A DNA stretch of 61,248 bases from Hafnia psychrotolerans (GCF_014639435.1 NZ_BMFZ01000015.1:1-61248), one strand, 5' to 3'. Shown: positions 31,168 to 40,484, counted from the first letter of the stretch. The notes: generated by a model not told the origin, from the letters alone. Numbers and translations: made by a program.

Positions 31168-31584
31168 ATGTCCAGATACCCTGTAGAAGGTGTAAATCAA
31201 CATCCTCCTTATGATATATCTGCAATCACGCCCCCCGGTATATCTATGATCAATCATATGATGATGGCTCGTTTACACAAAGGTCCATCTGCATTAACTT
31301 ATATATGGTTCTATAATCAAGTCAGGAATCATGGGCCCTGGGACTATAAAAAGTTGGGCGGAAAATATGAAAATTTCGGCAATTTTCATTATGGGGCAGT
31401 AGGAACAGCAGCAGGTATGTCACCAGGTGTTTTATTAAGAGGCGCTGGCGTGGCTCAAAAACTTGCAGGTACAAATGATCCTGAATGGGATACTTATGAG
31501 GGGCCAAACTCCCATTGGGATGATCCTAAAGATCAGACATGGATAAGAGCAGGAATTGATTATGCAAAAAGAACGGGTTTTTAG
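31168..31584 (+). CDS. Putative T6SS effector, polymorphic toxin type 44 domain
   Basis: A 138-residue protein starting three bases after hcp. Its middle matches my recollection of the polymorphic toxin type 44 (Ntox44) domain: WDYKKLGGKYENFGNFHYGAVGTAAGMSP split as WDYKK, FGNFHYGAVG and the following LRGAGVAQKLAGT, then DDPKDQTWIRAGIDYAKR. The domain occupies nearly the whole protein, so delivery probably depends on the adjacent Hcp. The molecular target is uncertain; the membrane-anchored candidate immunity protein downstream would favour a periplasmic target. The gene is AT-rich. Confidence 0.75.
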   Translation: MSRYPVEGVNQHPPYDISAITPPGISMINHMMMARLHKGPSALTYIWFYNQVRNHGPWDYKKLGGKYENFGNFHYGAVGTAAGMSPGVLLRGAGVAQKLAGTNDPEWDTYEGPNSHWDDPKDQTWIRAGIDYAKRTGF

Positions 31585-31963
31585 GAAAAAATATATTTTC
31601 ATCGTGTTTTTTATAGCTTTTCTGGGATGTTTAACTAAGGTGGCCTTAGATTTTTCACCTTATGAACAAACGATTATACGAAGGGAAAGTATAGGCGAGT
31701 TTAATACTCTTTATGTTACTGAAGGTAGTGCGGGTGCAACGACGAAAAACACTTATAAATATTATCTTTATCCATCTGTAAAAACAGAGAAAGAGTTTCT
31801 GGCGGATGTCAGCGATTATCCTTCAGTTCTTTTTACTTCAGATTCAAATGTTAAAATGCAATTGAAGGGAAGAGATCTCTATTTTACAGTTAAAGGAACT
31901 ATTTATAGTTTTACCAACCAATCTGATTCTGTCTTTATATATCTCAACGCAACCCCATTTTAA
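31562..31963 (+). CDS. Candidate immunity protein for the Tox44 effector
   Basis: A 133-residue protein with a basic start and a single N-terminal hydrophobic segment (YIFIVFFIAFLGCLTKVAL, about residues 12-30), then a soluble domain with no family I recognise. The Cys in FLGC is a poor lipobox, so an anchored or secreted form is more likely than a lipoprotein. The start at 31562, with AGGA seven bases upstream, overlaps the effector gene by 23 bases. Small size, overlap and position are the pattern of an immunity gene; function is inferred from context only. Confidence 0.6.
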   Translation: MQKERVFRKKYIFIVFFIAFLGCLTKVALDFSPYEQTIIRRESIGEFNTLYVTEGSAGATTKNTYKYYLYPSVKTEKEFLADVSDYPSVLFTSDSNVKMQLKGRDLYFTVKGTIYSFTNQSDSVFIYLNATPF

Positions 31964-32003
31964 TGGGATTGTATCGCGCTGTTACTGTTTGATCTGACAT
32001 CCA

Positions 32004-32328
32004 ACCTCTATTTTGTTCAGTAACATTCATCTGATTTTATACAAGAAACCATCACATCACTGCCACATAACTGACATGAAGAGCGCTTGAAGAGCGCTTA
32101 GGGTAGGTACCTTGTTTGACTGACCGGTAACAAGAGATGCGCCGTTCGTTGTTTCCTTATTTGGTGCTACTGCCCACCCTGATTTTTCTGTTTTTATTCA
32201 CCTATTACCCGCTGTTTCAGTCGGCGATGGACAGTCTGTATGACAGCGGTCTGAATTCCGATGCGCCGCCGTTTGCTGGCTTACATAATTATGTCCGGCT
32301 GCTACAGGACAACGTATTTTGGCGTGCA
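32004..32328. repeat. 325-bp direct repeat, left (truncated transporter) copy
   Basis: Matches 43067-43380 base for base except for four substitutions that I count and an 11-bp tandem duplication (GAAGAGCGCTT twice, 32078-32099). It covers the promoter/leader and first 64 codons of the transporter permease gene found intact at 43189. The match stops abruptly at 32328, where McrB-like sequence begins. Confidence 0.95.
32137..32328 (+). pseudogene. 5' fragment of the UgpA-like permease gene
   Basis: The first 64 codons of the permease encoded intact at 43189-44061, identical apart from two codon changes. After 32328 the frame continues into the antisense of the McrB-like gene, so the open frame to 32574 encodes a meaningless chimera. 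Its promoter copy may still fire rightward, antisense to the McrB-like remnant. Confidence 0.9.
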
Positions 32329-33442
32329 GTGCGACCAAATCTTCGACTTGTTCAAGTTGCGAATCAGCAAGGAACCATACGCTGTCGGTCGTTTTATCGA
32401 AGACCGCGGGTTCACGGCGATTTTTATAATCAACGGTTTTGGACTCTGGCACCGTATATGACTGTAATGCTGTCCAGGCCGTTTGAGATAAGTAATCTGT
32501 TCGGCCATTCAATAATGCTTTTCGCTGGAACCAGCTATGCTCAACGATATCTCGGACTTTACCGCGCTTGTTAAGGTCGACTAAAACCAATGTAATCACC
32601 TGCATCCAGTTTAGTGACTCCAGATGCGAATCAAGCCATGCGTCCAGATCGGCGTGTTCGGCCTGCGTGGTATATTCCTTCATCTTGCTTTGTAAAATGA
32701 ACGTTTTACCGGTTCCCGGCGGCCCGAAATAAATTTGATTTTGGGGAATGTGCTGCGAAATGAGCGGGAGCCGTTATGACTCTTTCTCTGTGCCAGAGAT
32801 GCTGATTTGCCCTTTAGGTGTTTTATTATTTTCGTGCTCGCATAATTCCTCATAAGTGTGCCACATCGCCATATTCACATAATGAGGATCTCTATGCGGT
32901 AAGCGTACATTTATCGCTTGTTTGAACTCCTGGTTTTTTTCTAACCAGCTGCCATTAAGTGCTAACTCCAGACGATAATGTTTATTTAAAAAGCCCACTA
33001 CGTTATTAAATGCGTTCTCATCCACAATTGTCGTAAAATTTTCAGCAGAAAAAGCGGCAAAGACGCGGTTCCTCAGGCTCCAGTACATCCTGCTGATGGC
33101 CTGTAACATTCTTTTTGTGACTTGCTGATAAGTGGCTGCATCAGGATTTTTTCTTATTATTTCAGTGAGTTCGCGCAATAAAGGAATGTTTTGATGGTAT
33201 TCTGCTGAAGAGGGAACCCCTTGTTTGATACTGGCGACGCCGTTATCTCGTTCATACCATAAGCGTTTGAGTAAATCGTCGTGTTCTGGCCCGGTGAAAC
33301 TTTGGGCTTTCCCCACAACCTCAGTCAGTTCATGGTAGCGTTGGCTCCATACTAAGCTGGAATAATCCCAGTCTTTGGACAGAGTGTTAACCAATTCAGA
33401 GAGAGATAACGTTCCGGCTTCAATTTGTTCAATAATGTCCAT
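32329..33442 (-). pseudogene. McrB-like AAA+ GTPase gene, nonsense-interrupted and truncated
   Basis: McrB is the motor of McrBC-type modified-DNA restriction. From 33442 a 222-codon N-terminal region (MDIIEQIEAGTLSLSELV) ends at a TAA at 32774-32776. The same frame continues without a gap into QNQIYFGPPGTGKTFILQSK, a Walker A segment of the McrB type, and then about 120 residues until it is cut at 32328 by the transporter fragment. The Walker B, sensor and all downstream parts, and any mcrC, are missing. An in-frame stop in the linker is the simplest reading. An alternative is two genes, the second lacking a visible start codon. Confidence 0.65.
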
Positions 33443-33725
33443 TATGCGGATCCTTTATTCAAAAAATTTGGTTAATTAAAGTCGTTTCTTGTCTGCCATA
33501 ACAAATAGCGTGATTGTGTAACACAATACAATCATCGGGATATCAGGTGTTGAAGGCATTCAACCTTTTAAAATAATTAATTGTGTCTATCTTACGCTTT
33601 CTAGTACTCTACAAGGTTATCTCTTTTCTTACATTTGACGCGTTGCGGTGCATGATGAGCCCCTGTGTTTTCAACTGACAGCTTCAAAAAACTAATTTTC
33701 GTTTCTGGATGGAAATGGAACAACA
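33443..33725. other. Divergent promoter region, McrB-like gene / hsdR
   Basis: About 280 bp of AT-rich DNA between two divergent genes. No ORF or named motif is visible; it must contain the hsdR promoter. Confidence 0.5.
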
Positions 33726-36700
33726 ATGAAAAATTCTAACTTTGATTTTTTGAAAGGCGTTAACGACTTCATTTACGCTATTGCGTGCGCAGCAGAAAAT
33801 AATTATCCCGACGATCCGAATACTACTCTCGTTAAAATGCGGATGTTCGGTGAAGCCACTGCCCGCCATTTGGGTACGTTATTAGGCGTGAAAGATTCCC
33901 CCGAAACTCAACACGATCTGTTACGTGAACTGGGCAAAATCTCTTTTGTTGATGATAACATTCTGGCTGTTTTTCATAAGCTGCGCCGTATTGGCAATCA
34001 GGCTGTCCACGAATACCATAATGATCTTGATGATGCGGCGATGTGCCTGCGTCTCGGGTACCGGTTGGGTATCTGGTATTACCGCCTGGTCACCAAAGAT
34101 TACGATTTTCCGGTTTCGGTATTCGTCCTGCCTGAACATGGGCAAAACAATTATTACGATGAAATCGTCCAGTTGAAAAATACGCTGGAACTCACCAACC
34201 GTGAGAAATTGCAAACCGCCGCAGATATTGAAGCGCAGCAACAGAAGCTGATTTCGCTTAACGGTTACATTGCGATCCTTGAAGGCAAGCAGCAGGAAAC
34301 GGCAGCGCAAACGCAGGCCAGGGTAGCCGCGCTGGAAGCGCAGCTGGCAGAGAAAAATGCGGAACTGGCGAAGAAAACCGAGCAGGAACGCAAAGCCTAT
34401 CAGCAGCAAATCACTGAACAGGCTATCCGTCGTTCAATCGATCTTAACGAAAGCGAAAGCCGTTTTCTTATTGATGCACAGCTTCGTAAAGCGGGTTGGG
34501 AAGCCGATACCAAAGAGCTTAATTTCGCCAAAGGTACACGCCCGGAAATGGGTCGTAATTTAGCTATCGCTGAATGGCCGACCGGCAAAGACGAAACCGG
34601 TAAACAGGGCTTTGCTGACTACGTATTGTTTGTTGGCCTGAGGCCGATGGCGGTGGTGGAAGCCAAGCGCACCAATATCGATATCCCCGGCAAATTACCG
34701 GAGTCTTATCGCTACAGTAAATATTTCGACCTGGATTTCCTGCGTGATGAATTGCAAAGCCGTGCTGATCAAGGCCTGCTCCTGCATGAAGATATTCCCG
34801 TCTATCAGGTGAGCTGGCGCGATACCAGTGGCAGCCAGACGTTTAAAATTCCTTTCTGTTATTCCACCAATGGCCGTGAATATCGCTCTGCCAATAAAAA
34901 CAAAAGTGGCATCTGGTATCGCGATGTGCGCGACACCACCAATATGCCCAAAGCCTTGCCGGAATGGCATCGTCCGGAAGAGCTGAAGGCAAGACTCGGC
35001 AGGAATCCTAAAAACGACAATCTCTGGTTTGCTAAAAACCCCAATATGGACGAGCTCGGCCTGCGTTATTACCAGCAGGACGCCGTGCGGGAAGTGGAAA
35101 AGGCGATCGTTAACGGCCAGCAGGAAATTTTGCTGGCAATGGCGACCGGCACAGGGAAAACGCGTACCGCCATTGCCCTGATGTTCCGGCTGATTCAGTC
35201 TCAGCGTTTTAAACGCGTGCTGTTTTTAGTGGACCGCCGTTCGCTGGGTAAGCAGGCATTAGATGCCTTTGAAGACACCCGAATTAATGGCGACACTTTC
35301 AACAGTATTTTCAACGTACAGGGTTTGACGGATAAGTTTCCGGAAGACAGCACTAAAATTCACGTAGCAACCGTACAGTCTCTGGTGAAACGGACATTGC
35401 AGTCGGATGAACCGATGCCGGTCGGGCGTTACGATTGCATCATCGTCGATGAAGCGCACCGTGGCTATATTCTGGATAAAGAGCAAACCGAAGGTGAGGA
35501 GCAATTCCGCAGCCAGTTGGATTACGTGTCGGCTTACCGTCGGATTATCGATCACTTCGATGCCGTCAAAGTCGCGCTGACTGCCACGCCCGCTTTGCAT
35601 ACGCGGGAGATTTTTGGCGATCCAGTTTACCGCTATACCTACCGTGCTGCCGTCATTGATGGTTATCTGAATGACTACGATCCGCCGATTAAAATCACTA
35701 CCATGCTGTCGCAGAAGGGTGTGCATTTCTCGCTGGGCGAGCAGGTCGAGCGCATGAGTAATCAGGGGGAGCTGATTGCCGATACCTTGGCGGATGAACA
35801 GCAATTTGATGTGGCCGATTTCAACCGCAATCTTTTGATCACCGGTTTTAACAAAGCGGTGTGTCAGGAGTTAACCAAACACCTTGATCCGACCGGCCAG
35901 CAAAAAACGCTGGTGTTCTGCGTCAACAATACGCATGCGGATACGGTGGTGGAGGAACTGCGTAAAGCGTTCAAGGCGAAATACCCGCAGCTAGAGCATG
36001 ATGCCATTATCAAAATCACCGGCAATGCGGATAAAGATTCCAATAAAGTGCAGTCTCTTATCACTCGCTACAACAAAGAGCGCTTGCCGAATATCGTGGT
36101 CACGGTGGATTTGCTGAGTACCGGCGTGGACATCCCAAGCATCTGCAACATCGTATTTTTGCGCAAAGTGAAAAGCCGCATTTTGTACGAGCAAATGAAA
36201 GGCCGTGCCACACGTCTTTGTCCTGAAGTGGGTAAAACCAACTTTAAAATTTTCGATGCTGTCGATCTTTACGCCACACTGGAAGAGGTCGATACCATGC
36301 GGCCGGTCGTGGTTCGCCCGTCGGTATTGCTGCAAACGCTGGTCAATGAAATCACGGATTCAGAAACCTATAAAACCACTGAAGCCGATGGCCGCAGTTT
36401 TGCCGAGCACAGCCATGAACAACTGGTGGCGAAGTTGCAGCGGATTGTCGGGCAGGCGCAGTTTAACCGCGACCGCAGCCCGGCCATCGACAACCAGATC
36501 CGCCGTTTTGACGAACTGTGCCGGGACGCCGCCGGGACAGATTTCGCCAGCCTGCCGCGTAAGCTGCATGAAAAAGGGCCGCAGTGGAGCGCAGAAATCT
36601 TTAATAAATTGCCGGGCTTCGTCGCACGGCTGGAAAAACTCAAAGTTGATATCAACGATCTGCGCGATTCGCCCATTTTCCTCGATATCGACGACGAGGT

Positions 36701-37241
36701 GATTGAGGTCAAACATCTGTACGGCGACTATGACAGCGCCAAAGATTTCCTCGAAGCCTTTGACGATCTGGTCAACCGCTCGCCAAACGCCATGCCTGCA
36801 TTGCAGGCCGTGATTTCGCGGCCACGGGATTTAACCCGTAAAGCGCTGGTGGAATTACAAGAGTGGTTCGATGCGCAGCATTTTGAGGAATCCTCACTGC
36901 GGGCCGCGTGGCGTGCGCAAACCAATCAGGACATCGCCGCACGTCTGGTCGGGCACATCCGCCGTGCTGCGGTCGGTGATGCGCTGAAACCCTTTGAAGA
37001 GCGGGTGGACAGTGCACTGAACCGGATCAAAGCCGAAAACGCCTGGAGCGCGGAGCAGACGGTCTGGTTAGATCGTTTGGCCTCCGCCTTGAAAGATAAG
37101 GTCGTGCTGGATGACGATTCTTTCAAAATCGGCAATTTTAAACGTAACGGCGGCAAGCCTGAGCTGGCGAAAGTTTTCGATGATCAACTGGATCCGCTGC
37201 TGGGCAAATTCAGTGATTACATCTGGGATGCGCTGGCCTGA
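33726..37241 (+). CDS. hsdR: Type I restriction endonuclease R subunit
   Basis: HsdR provides translocation and DNA cleavage in the R2M2S complex. The 1171-residue protein has an N-terminal helical domain (DUF4145-like, 1-120), a coiled coil (about 140-235), the nuclease domain with Asp298, Glu312 and Lys314 (GFADYVLFV...VVEAKRT), helicase motif I ATGTGKT at 473-479, DEAH at 575-578 and helicase motif VI near KGRATRLCPEVG. The C-terminal part fits EcoEI-type R subunits. It is long and intact. hsdM follows after 134 bp. Confidence 0.95.
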   Translation: MKNSNFDFLKGVNDFIYAIACAAENNYPDDPNTTLVKMRMFGEATARHLGTLLGVKDSPETQHDLLRELGKISFVDDNILAVFHKLRRIGNQAVHEYHNDLDDAAMCLRLGYRLGIWYYRLVTKDYDFPVSVFVLPEHGQNNYYDEIVQLKNTLELTNREKLQTAADIEAQQQKLISLNGYIAILEGKQQETAAQTQARVAALEAQLAEKNAELAKKTEQERKAYQQQITEQAIRRSIDLNESESRFLIDAQLRKAGWEADTKELNFAKGTRPEMGRNLAIAEWPTGKDETGKQGFADYVLFVGLRPMAVVEAKRTNIDIPGKLPESYRYSKYFDLDFLRDELQSRADQGLLLHEDIPVYQVSWRDTSGSQTFKIPFCYSTNGREYRSANKNKSGIWYRDVRDTTNMPKALPEWHRPEELKARLGRNPKNDNLWFAKNPNMDELGLRYYQQDAVREVEKAIVNGQQEILLAMATGTGKTRTAIALMFRLIQSQRFKRVLFLVDRRSLGKQALDAFEDTRINGDTFNSIFNVQGLTDKFPEDSTKIHVATVQSLVKRTLQSDEPMPVGRYDCIIVDEAHRGYILDKEQTEGEEQFRSQLDYVSAYRRIIDHFDAVKVALTATPALHTREIFGDPVYRYTYRAAVIDGYLNDYDPPIKITTMLSQKGVHFSLGEQVERMSNQGELIADTLADEQQFDVADFNRNLLITGFNKAVCQELTKHLDPTGQQKTLVFCVNNTHADTVVEELRKAFKAKYPQLEHDAIIKITGNADKDSNKVQSLITRYNKERLPNIVVTVDLLSTGVDIPSICNIVFLRKVKSRILYEQMKGRATRLCPEVGKTNFKIFDAVDLYATLEEVDTMRPVVVRPSVLLQTLVNEITDSETYKTTEADGRSFAEHSHEQLVAKLQRIVGQAQFNRDRSPAIDNQIRRFDELCRDAAGTDFASLPRKLHEKGPQWSAEIFNKLPGFVARLEKLKVDINDLRDSPIFLDIDDEVIEVKHLYGDYDSAKDFLEAFDDLVNRSPNAMPALQAVISRPRDLTRKALVELQEWFDAQHFEESSLRAAWRAQTNQDIAARLVGHIRRAAVGDALKPFEERVDSALNRIKAENAWSAEQTVWLDRLASALKDKVVLDDDSFKIGNFKRNGGKPELAKVFDDQLDPLLGKFSDYIWDALA

Positions 37242-37257
37242 GGTTGTATCATCCATA

Positions 37258-37303
37258 CCCGTCATCCTTCAGGTGCCTTCAGGCGACCCGAATGATTTTG
37301 GGG
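37258..37303. repeat. Shortened intergenic palindromic repeat, copy C
   Basis: CCCGTCATCCTTCAGG at the left and CCCGAATGATTTTGGGG at the right recall the ends of the elements at 9113 and 15396, with the central part missing. It sits between hsdR and hsdM. Confidence 0.4.
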
Positions 37304-37375
37304 ACAATTTTCTCAAGCGGCCCACATGTGGGCCGCTGTCTGTTTTAACGCGAACGAAACTCACCGGAACTCAAG

Positions 37376-38962
37376 ATGAATAATAACGATCTGGTCGCCA
37401 AACTGTGGAAACTCTGTGACAATCTGCGTGACGGCGGTGTCTCTTATCAGAACTACGTCAACGAACTGGCTTCCCTGCTGTTTCTCAAAATGTGCAAAGA
37501 AACCGGTCAGGAAGTGGATTTGCTGCCGAAAGGCTACCGCTGGGATGATCTGAAAATCCGCATCGGGCAGGAACAGCATCTGTATTACCGCAATATGCTG
37601 GTGCAGTTGGGCGCGGACGACCACGCGATCGTGCAGGCGATTTTCCAGAATGTGAACACCACCATCACCCAGCCTAAACAGTTGACAGAACTGATCAGCA
37701 ATATGGATTCATTGGACTGGTACGGTAACAGCGGCCACAAATCCCGTGATGATTTCGGCGATATGTACGAAGGGCTGCTGCAGAAGAACGCCAACGAAAC
37801 CAAATCCGGGGCCGGGCAGTACTTCACTCCACGTCCGCTGATCAAAACCATCGTGAACGTGATGAAGCCCCAGCCGCGCGAAGTGATCCAGGATCCGGCA
37901 GCGGGCACGGCAGGCTTTTTGATTGAGTCCGATCGTTTCATCAAAGCCAATACTAACGATATGGAAGATCTCGATTTAGACACGCAGGATTTTCAGGTCA
38001 GCCGAGCCTTTATCGGGCTGGAACTGGTGCCGGAAACCCGTCGTCTGGCGTTAATGAACTGCCTGCTGCACGACATTGAAGGTAACACCGACCACGGCGG
38101 CGCGATCCGTCTGGGCAATACGCTGGGAAGCGACGGCGAGAACCTGCCCAAAGCCCACCTGATTTTGACCAATCCGCCGTTTGGTAGCGCGGCAGGCACC
38201 AACATCACGCGCACTTTTGTGCACCCGACCAACAACAAACAGTTGTGCTTTATGCAGCACATTGTGGAATCCCTGATGCCGGGCGGTCGTGCTGCGGTGG
38301 TGGTGCCGGATAACGTGCTGTTTGAAGGCGGCAAGGGCACCGATATCCGTCGTGACCTGATGGATAAATGTAACCTGCACACCATTCTGCGTCTGCCTAC
38401 CGGGATATTTTACGCCCAAGGCGTGAAAACCAACGTACTGTTCTTCACCAAAGGCAGCGTCTCCAACCCGGCGCAGGATAAACACTGTACCGAAAACGTC
38501 TGGGTCTACGACCTGCGTGCCAACATGTCGAACTTCGGCAAGCGCACGCCGTTTGGGAATCAGCACTTAAAACCGTTTGAAGACGTGTACGGCGAAGACC
38601 CGAATGGCCTGAGCCCGCGCACCGAAGGCGAGTGGAGCTTTAACGCCGAAGAGCTGGAAACACCGGACACCGCCGAAAATCAGAACGTCGACCACCACAT
38701 GGCCACCAGCCGCTGGCGTAAATTCAGCCGTGAATGGATCCGCGACAGCAAAGGCGATTCACTGGATATTTCCTGGCTGAAAGACAACAACAGCATTGAT
38801 GCCGCGAATCTGCCGGAACCTTCTGTGTTAGCCGCCGAAGCGATGGGCGAACTGGTGCAGGCACTGGGCGAACTCGATGCCCTGATGCGTGAGCTGGGTG
38901 CCGGTGATGACGCCGATGCGCAAAAGGTGTTGCTGAATGAAATGCTGGGCGAGGTGAAATGA
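37376..38962 (+). CDS. hsdM: Type I modification methyltransferase M subunit
   Basis: HsdM is the N6-adenine methyltransferase of the complex and is needed for both modification and restriction. The 528-residue protein has the N-terminal HsdM domain, SAM motif I DPAAGTAGFL starting at Asp173 and the catalytic NPPF at 266-269. FTPRPLIKTIVNVMKP precedes motif I as in the family. It overlaps hsdS by four bases, which couples their translation. Confidence 0.96.
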   Translation: MNNNDLVAKLWKLCDNLRDGGVSYQNYVNELASLLFLKMCKETGQEVDLLPKGYRWDDLKIRIGQEQHLYYRNMLVQLGADDHAIVQAIFQNVNTTITQPKQLTELISNMDSLDWYGNSGHKSRDDFGDMYEGLLQKNANETKSGAGQYFTPRPLIKTIVNVMKPQPREVIQDPAAGTAGFLIESDRFIKANTNDMEDLDLDTQDFQVSRAFIGLELVPETRRLALMNCLLHDIEGNTDHGGAIRLGNTLGSDGENLPKAHLILTNPPFGSAAGTNITRTFVHPTNNKQLCFMQHIVESLMPGGRAAVVVPDNVLFEGGKGTDIRRDLMDKCNLHTILRLPTGIFYAQGVKTNVLFFTKGSVSNPAQDKHCTENVWVYDLRANMSNFGKRTPFGNQHLKPFEDVYGEDPNGLSPRTEGEWSFNAEELETPDTAENQNVDHHMATSRWRKFSREWIRDSKGDSLDISWLKDNNSIDAANLPEPSVLAAEAMGELVQALGELDALMRELGAGDDADAQKVLLNEMLGEVK

Positions 38963-40419
38963 TGGCGGATGTTAAATTGCCAGAAGGGTGGTGTATTTCA
39001 GAAATAGGAGAGATCTCATTAAAGTGTACTCAGCGGGCTCCTAAAACCGGTGAGGATTTTATTTATGTTGATATCGGAAGTATTAATCGTGAATTGAAGA
39101 TCATTGAATCACCGCAGTACTTATCCGGTGATAATGCTCCTAGCCGGGCTAGGAAAGTAATTGAAAAAGGTGATGTTCTTGTGTCGTTAACGAGGCCAAA
39201 TCTGAACGCTGTTGCCTTAGTTACAGATAATTATGATGGTCAAATAGCTTCGACTGGTTTTGAGGTTATAAAACCACTTTTAGTTAATAGCGAATATATT
39301 TTTAGTTTGACTCGTTCCCTGCATTTCATTGATTCAATTTCTGGTGTTGTGCAAGGGGCATTATATCCTGCAGCCAAATCTAGTGATGTCCAAAAATATG
39401 AATTCCCTTTACCCCCATTAGCCGAACAAAAAGTCATCGCCGAAAAACTCGATGCTCTGCTGGCTCAGGTAGATAGCGCCAAAACTCGCCTCGAGCAGAT
39501 CCCACAAATCCTGAAACGTTTTCGTCAGTCAGTGCTGACTGCGGCGGTGAGTGGAAAGTTGACGGAGGAATGGCGAAAAACAAAAACTTTAAAACCAGTT
39601 AGTGAATTATTTTCAAAGTATACGTATGTAAAAAACTCAGCGAATCTTGCTGAGAAACCATTCAGAGTCGATGAAATTGTTGAGACAATTCCAAATTCTT
39701 GGATGTGGGTTCGCTTAGCTAAGATTACTGAAATAGTTAGCGGTATTGCGAAAGGTTCGAAAAGTAACGAAGAAACTATGCTTCTCCCTTATCTGCGAGT
39801 CGCAAATGTTCAGCGTGGATATTTGGATTTAAACGAAGTAAAAAAAATACCTGTACCCGCAAGTAAATTTGAAAAATTAAAGCTAATATCTGGTGATATA
39901 TTATTCAATGAGGGTGGAGACATTGATAAGCTTGGTCGAGGTTGGATTTGGCAAGAGCAAATAGAAAATTGCATTCATCAAAATCATGTTTTTAGAGCCC
40001 GTCCTTACTGTGATGAAATAAGCTCAAAATTCATATCATTTTATGGTAATTCTAATGGTAAAGATTATTTTCTTAGGGAAGGCACCCAGTCAGTCAATCT
40101 TGCCAATATTAATAAGACTACCTTGAGTCTCTTACCAATACCATTGCCCCCTATCGAAGAACAAACCGAAATCGTCCGCCGTGTTGAGCAACTTTTCGCC
40201 TTCGCCGATACCATTGAAAAGCAGGTGCAGGATGCTTTATTGCGGGTGAATAACCTGACGCAGTCGATTTTAGCCAAGGCGTTTCGTGGTGAACTGACGG
40301 AGCAGTGGCGTGCTGAAAATCCGGATCTGATCAGCGGTGAAAACAGCGCCGAAACGTTACTGGCGAAGATCAAAGCTGAACGCGAAACGGCTAAGCCAAA
40401 GAAAAAAACCGCCAAATAA
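38959..40419 (+). CDS. hsdS: Type I specificity subunit S
   Basis: HsdS recognises the bipartite target through two target-recognition domains (TRDs). In this 486-residue protein TRD1 spans about 1-155, the central conserved region is PPLAEQKVIAEKLDALLAQ to VSGKLTEEW (about 153-205), TRD2 spans about 230-395, and the distal conserved region runs from PPIEEQTEIV to RGELTEQW. Both TRDs are clearly more AT-rich than the conserved regions, the usual sign of domain exchange. The recognition sequence cannot be predicted here. Confidence 0.94.
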   Translation: MMADVKLPEGWCISEIGEISLKCTQRAPKTGEDFIYVDIGSINRELKIIESPQYLSGDNAPSRARKVIEKGDVLVSLTRPNLNAVALVTDNYDGQIASTGFEVIKPLLVNSEYIFSLTRSLHFIDSISGVVQGALYPAAKSSDVQKYEFPLPPLAEQKVIAEKLDALLAQVDSAKTRLEQIPQILKRFRQSVLTAAVSGKLTEEWRKTKTLKPVSELFSKYTYVKNSANLAEKPFRVDEIVETIPNSWMWVRLAKITEIVSGIAKGSKSNEETMLLPYLRVANVQRGYLDLNEVKKIPVPASKFEKLKLISGDILFNEGGDIDKLGRGWIWQEQIENCIHQNHVFRARPYCDEISSKFISFYGNSNGKDYFLREGTQSVNLANINKTTLSLLPIPLPPIEEQTEIVRRVEQLFAFADTIEKQVQDALLRVNNLTQSILAKAFRGELTEQWRAENPDLISGENSAETLLAKIKAERETAKPKKKTAK

Positions 40420-40431
40420 CCTGATCAAAAC

Positions 40432-40458
40432 CCGTGCGTACCCTGCTGGTGCGCACGG
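40432..40458 (+). terminator. Hairpin after hsdS
   Basis: Stem CCGTGCG/CGCACGG with a 13-nt loop, 12 bp after the hsdS stop. No long T-run. The right copy of the 24-bp repeat begins two bases after it. Confidence 0.4.
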
Positions 40459-40460
40459 TT

Positions 40461-40484
40461 CTGCGAGACATCTTCCAGATTTCA
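40461..40484. repeat. 24-bp direct repeat, right copy
   Basis: Perfect copy of 30397-30420. As at the left end, it follows a terminator-like hairpin. Beyond it lies satellite-phage-like sequence. Confidence 0.85.

Noticed and set aside
32137-32574. A functional 145-residue membrane protein
   Set aside because: Only the first 64 codons are permease sequence; the rest is antisense to the McrB-like gene.
30397-40484. Confirmed integrative element with attL/attR
   Set aside because: No integrase or excisionase gene is present, so the 24-bp repeats are reported only as an observation.
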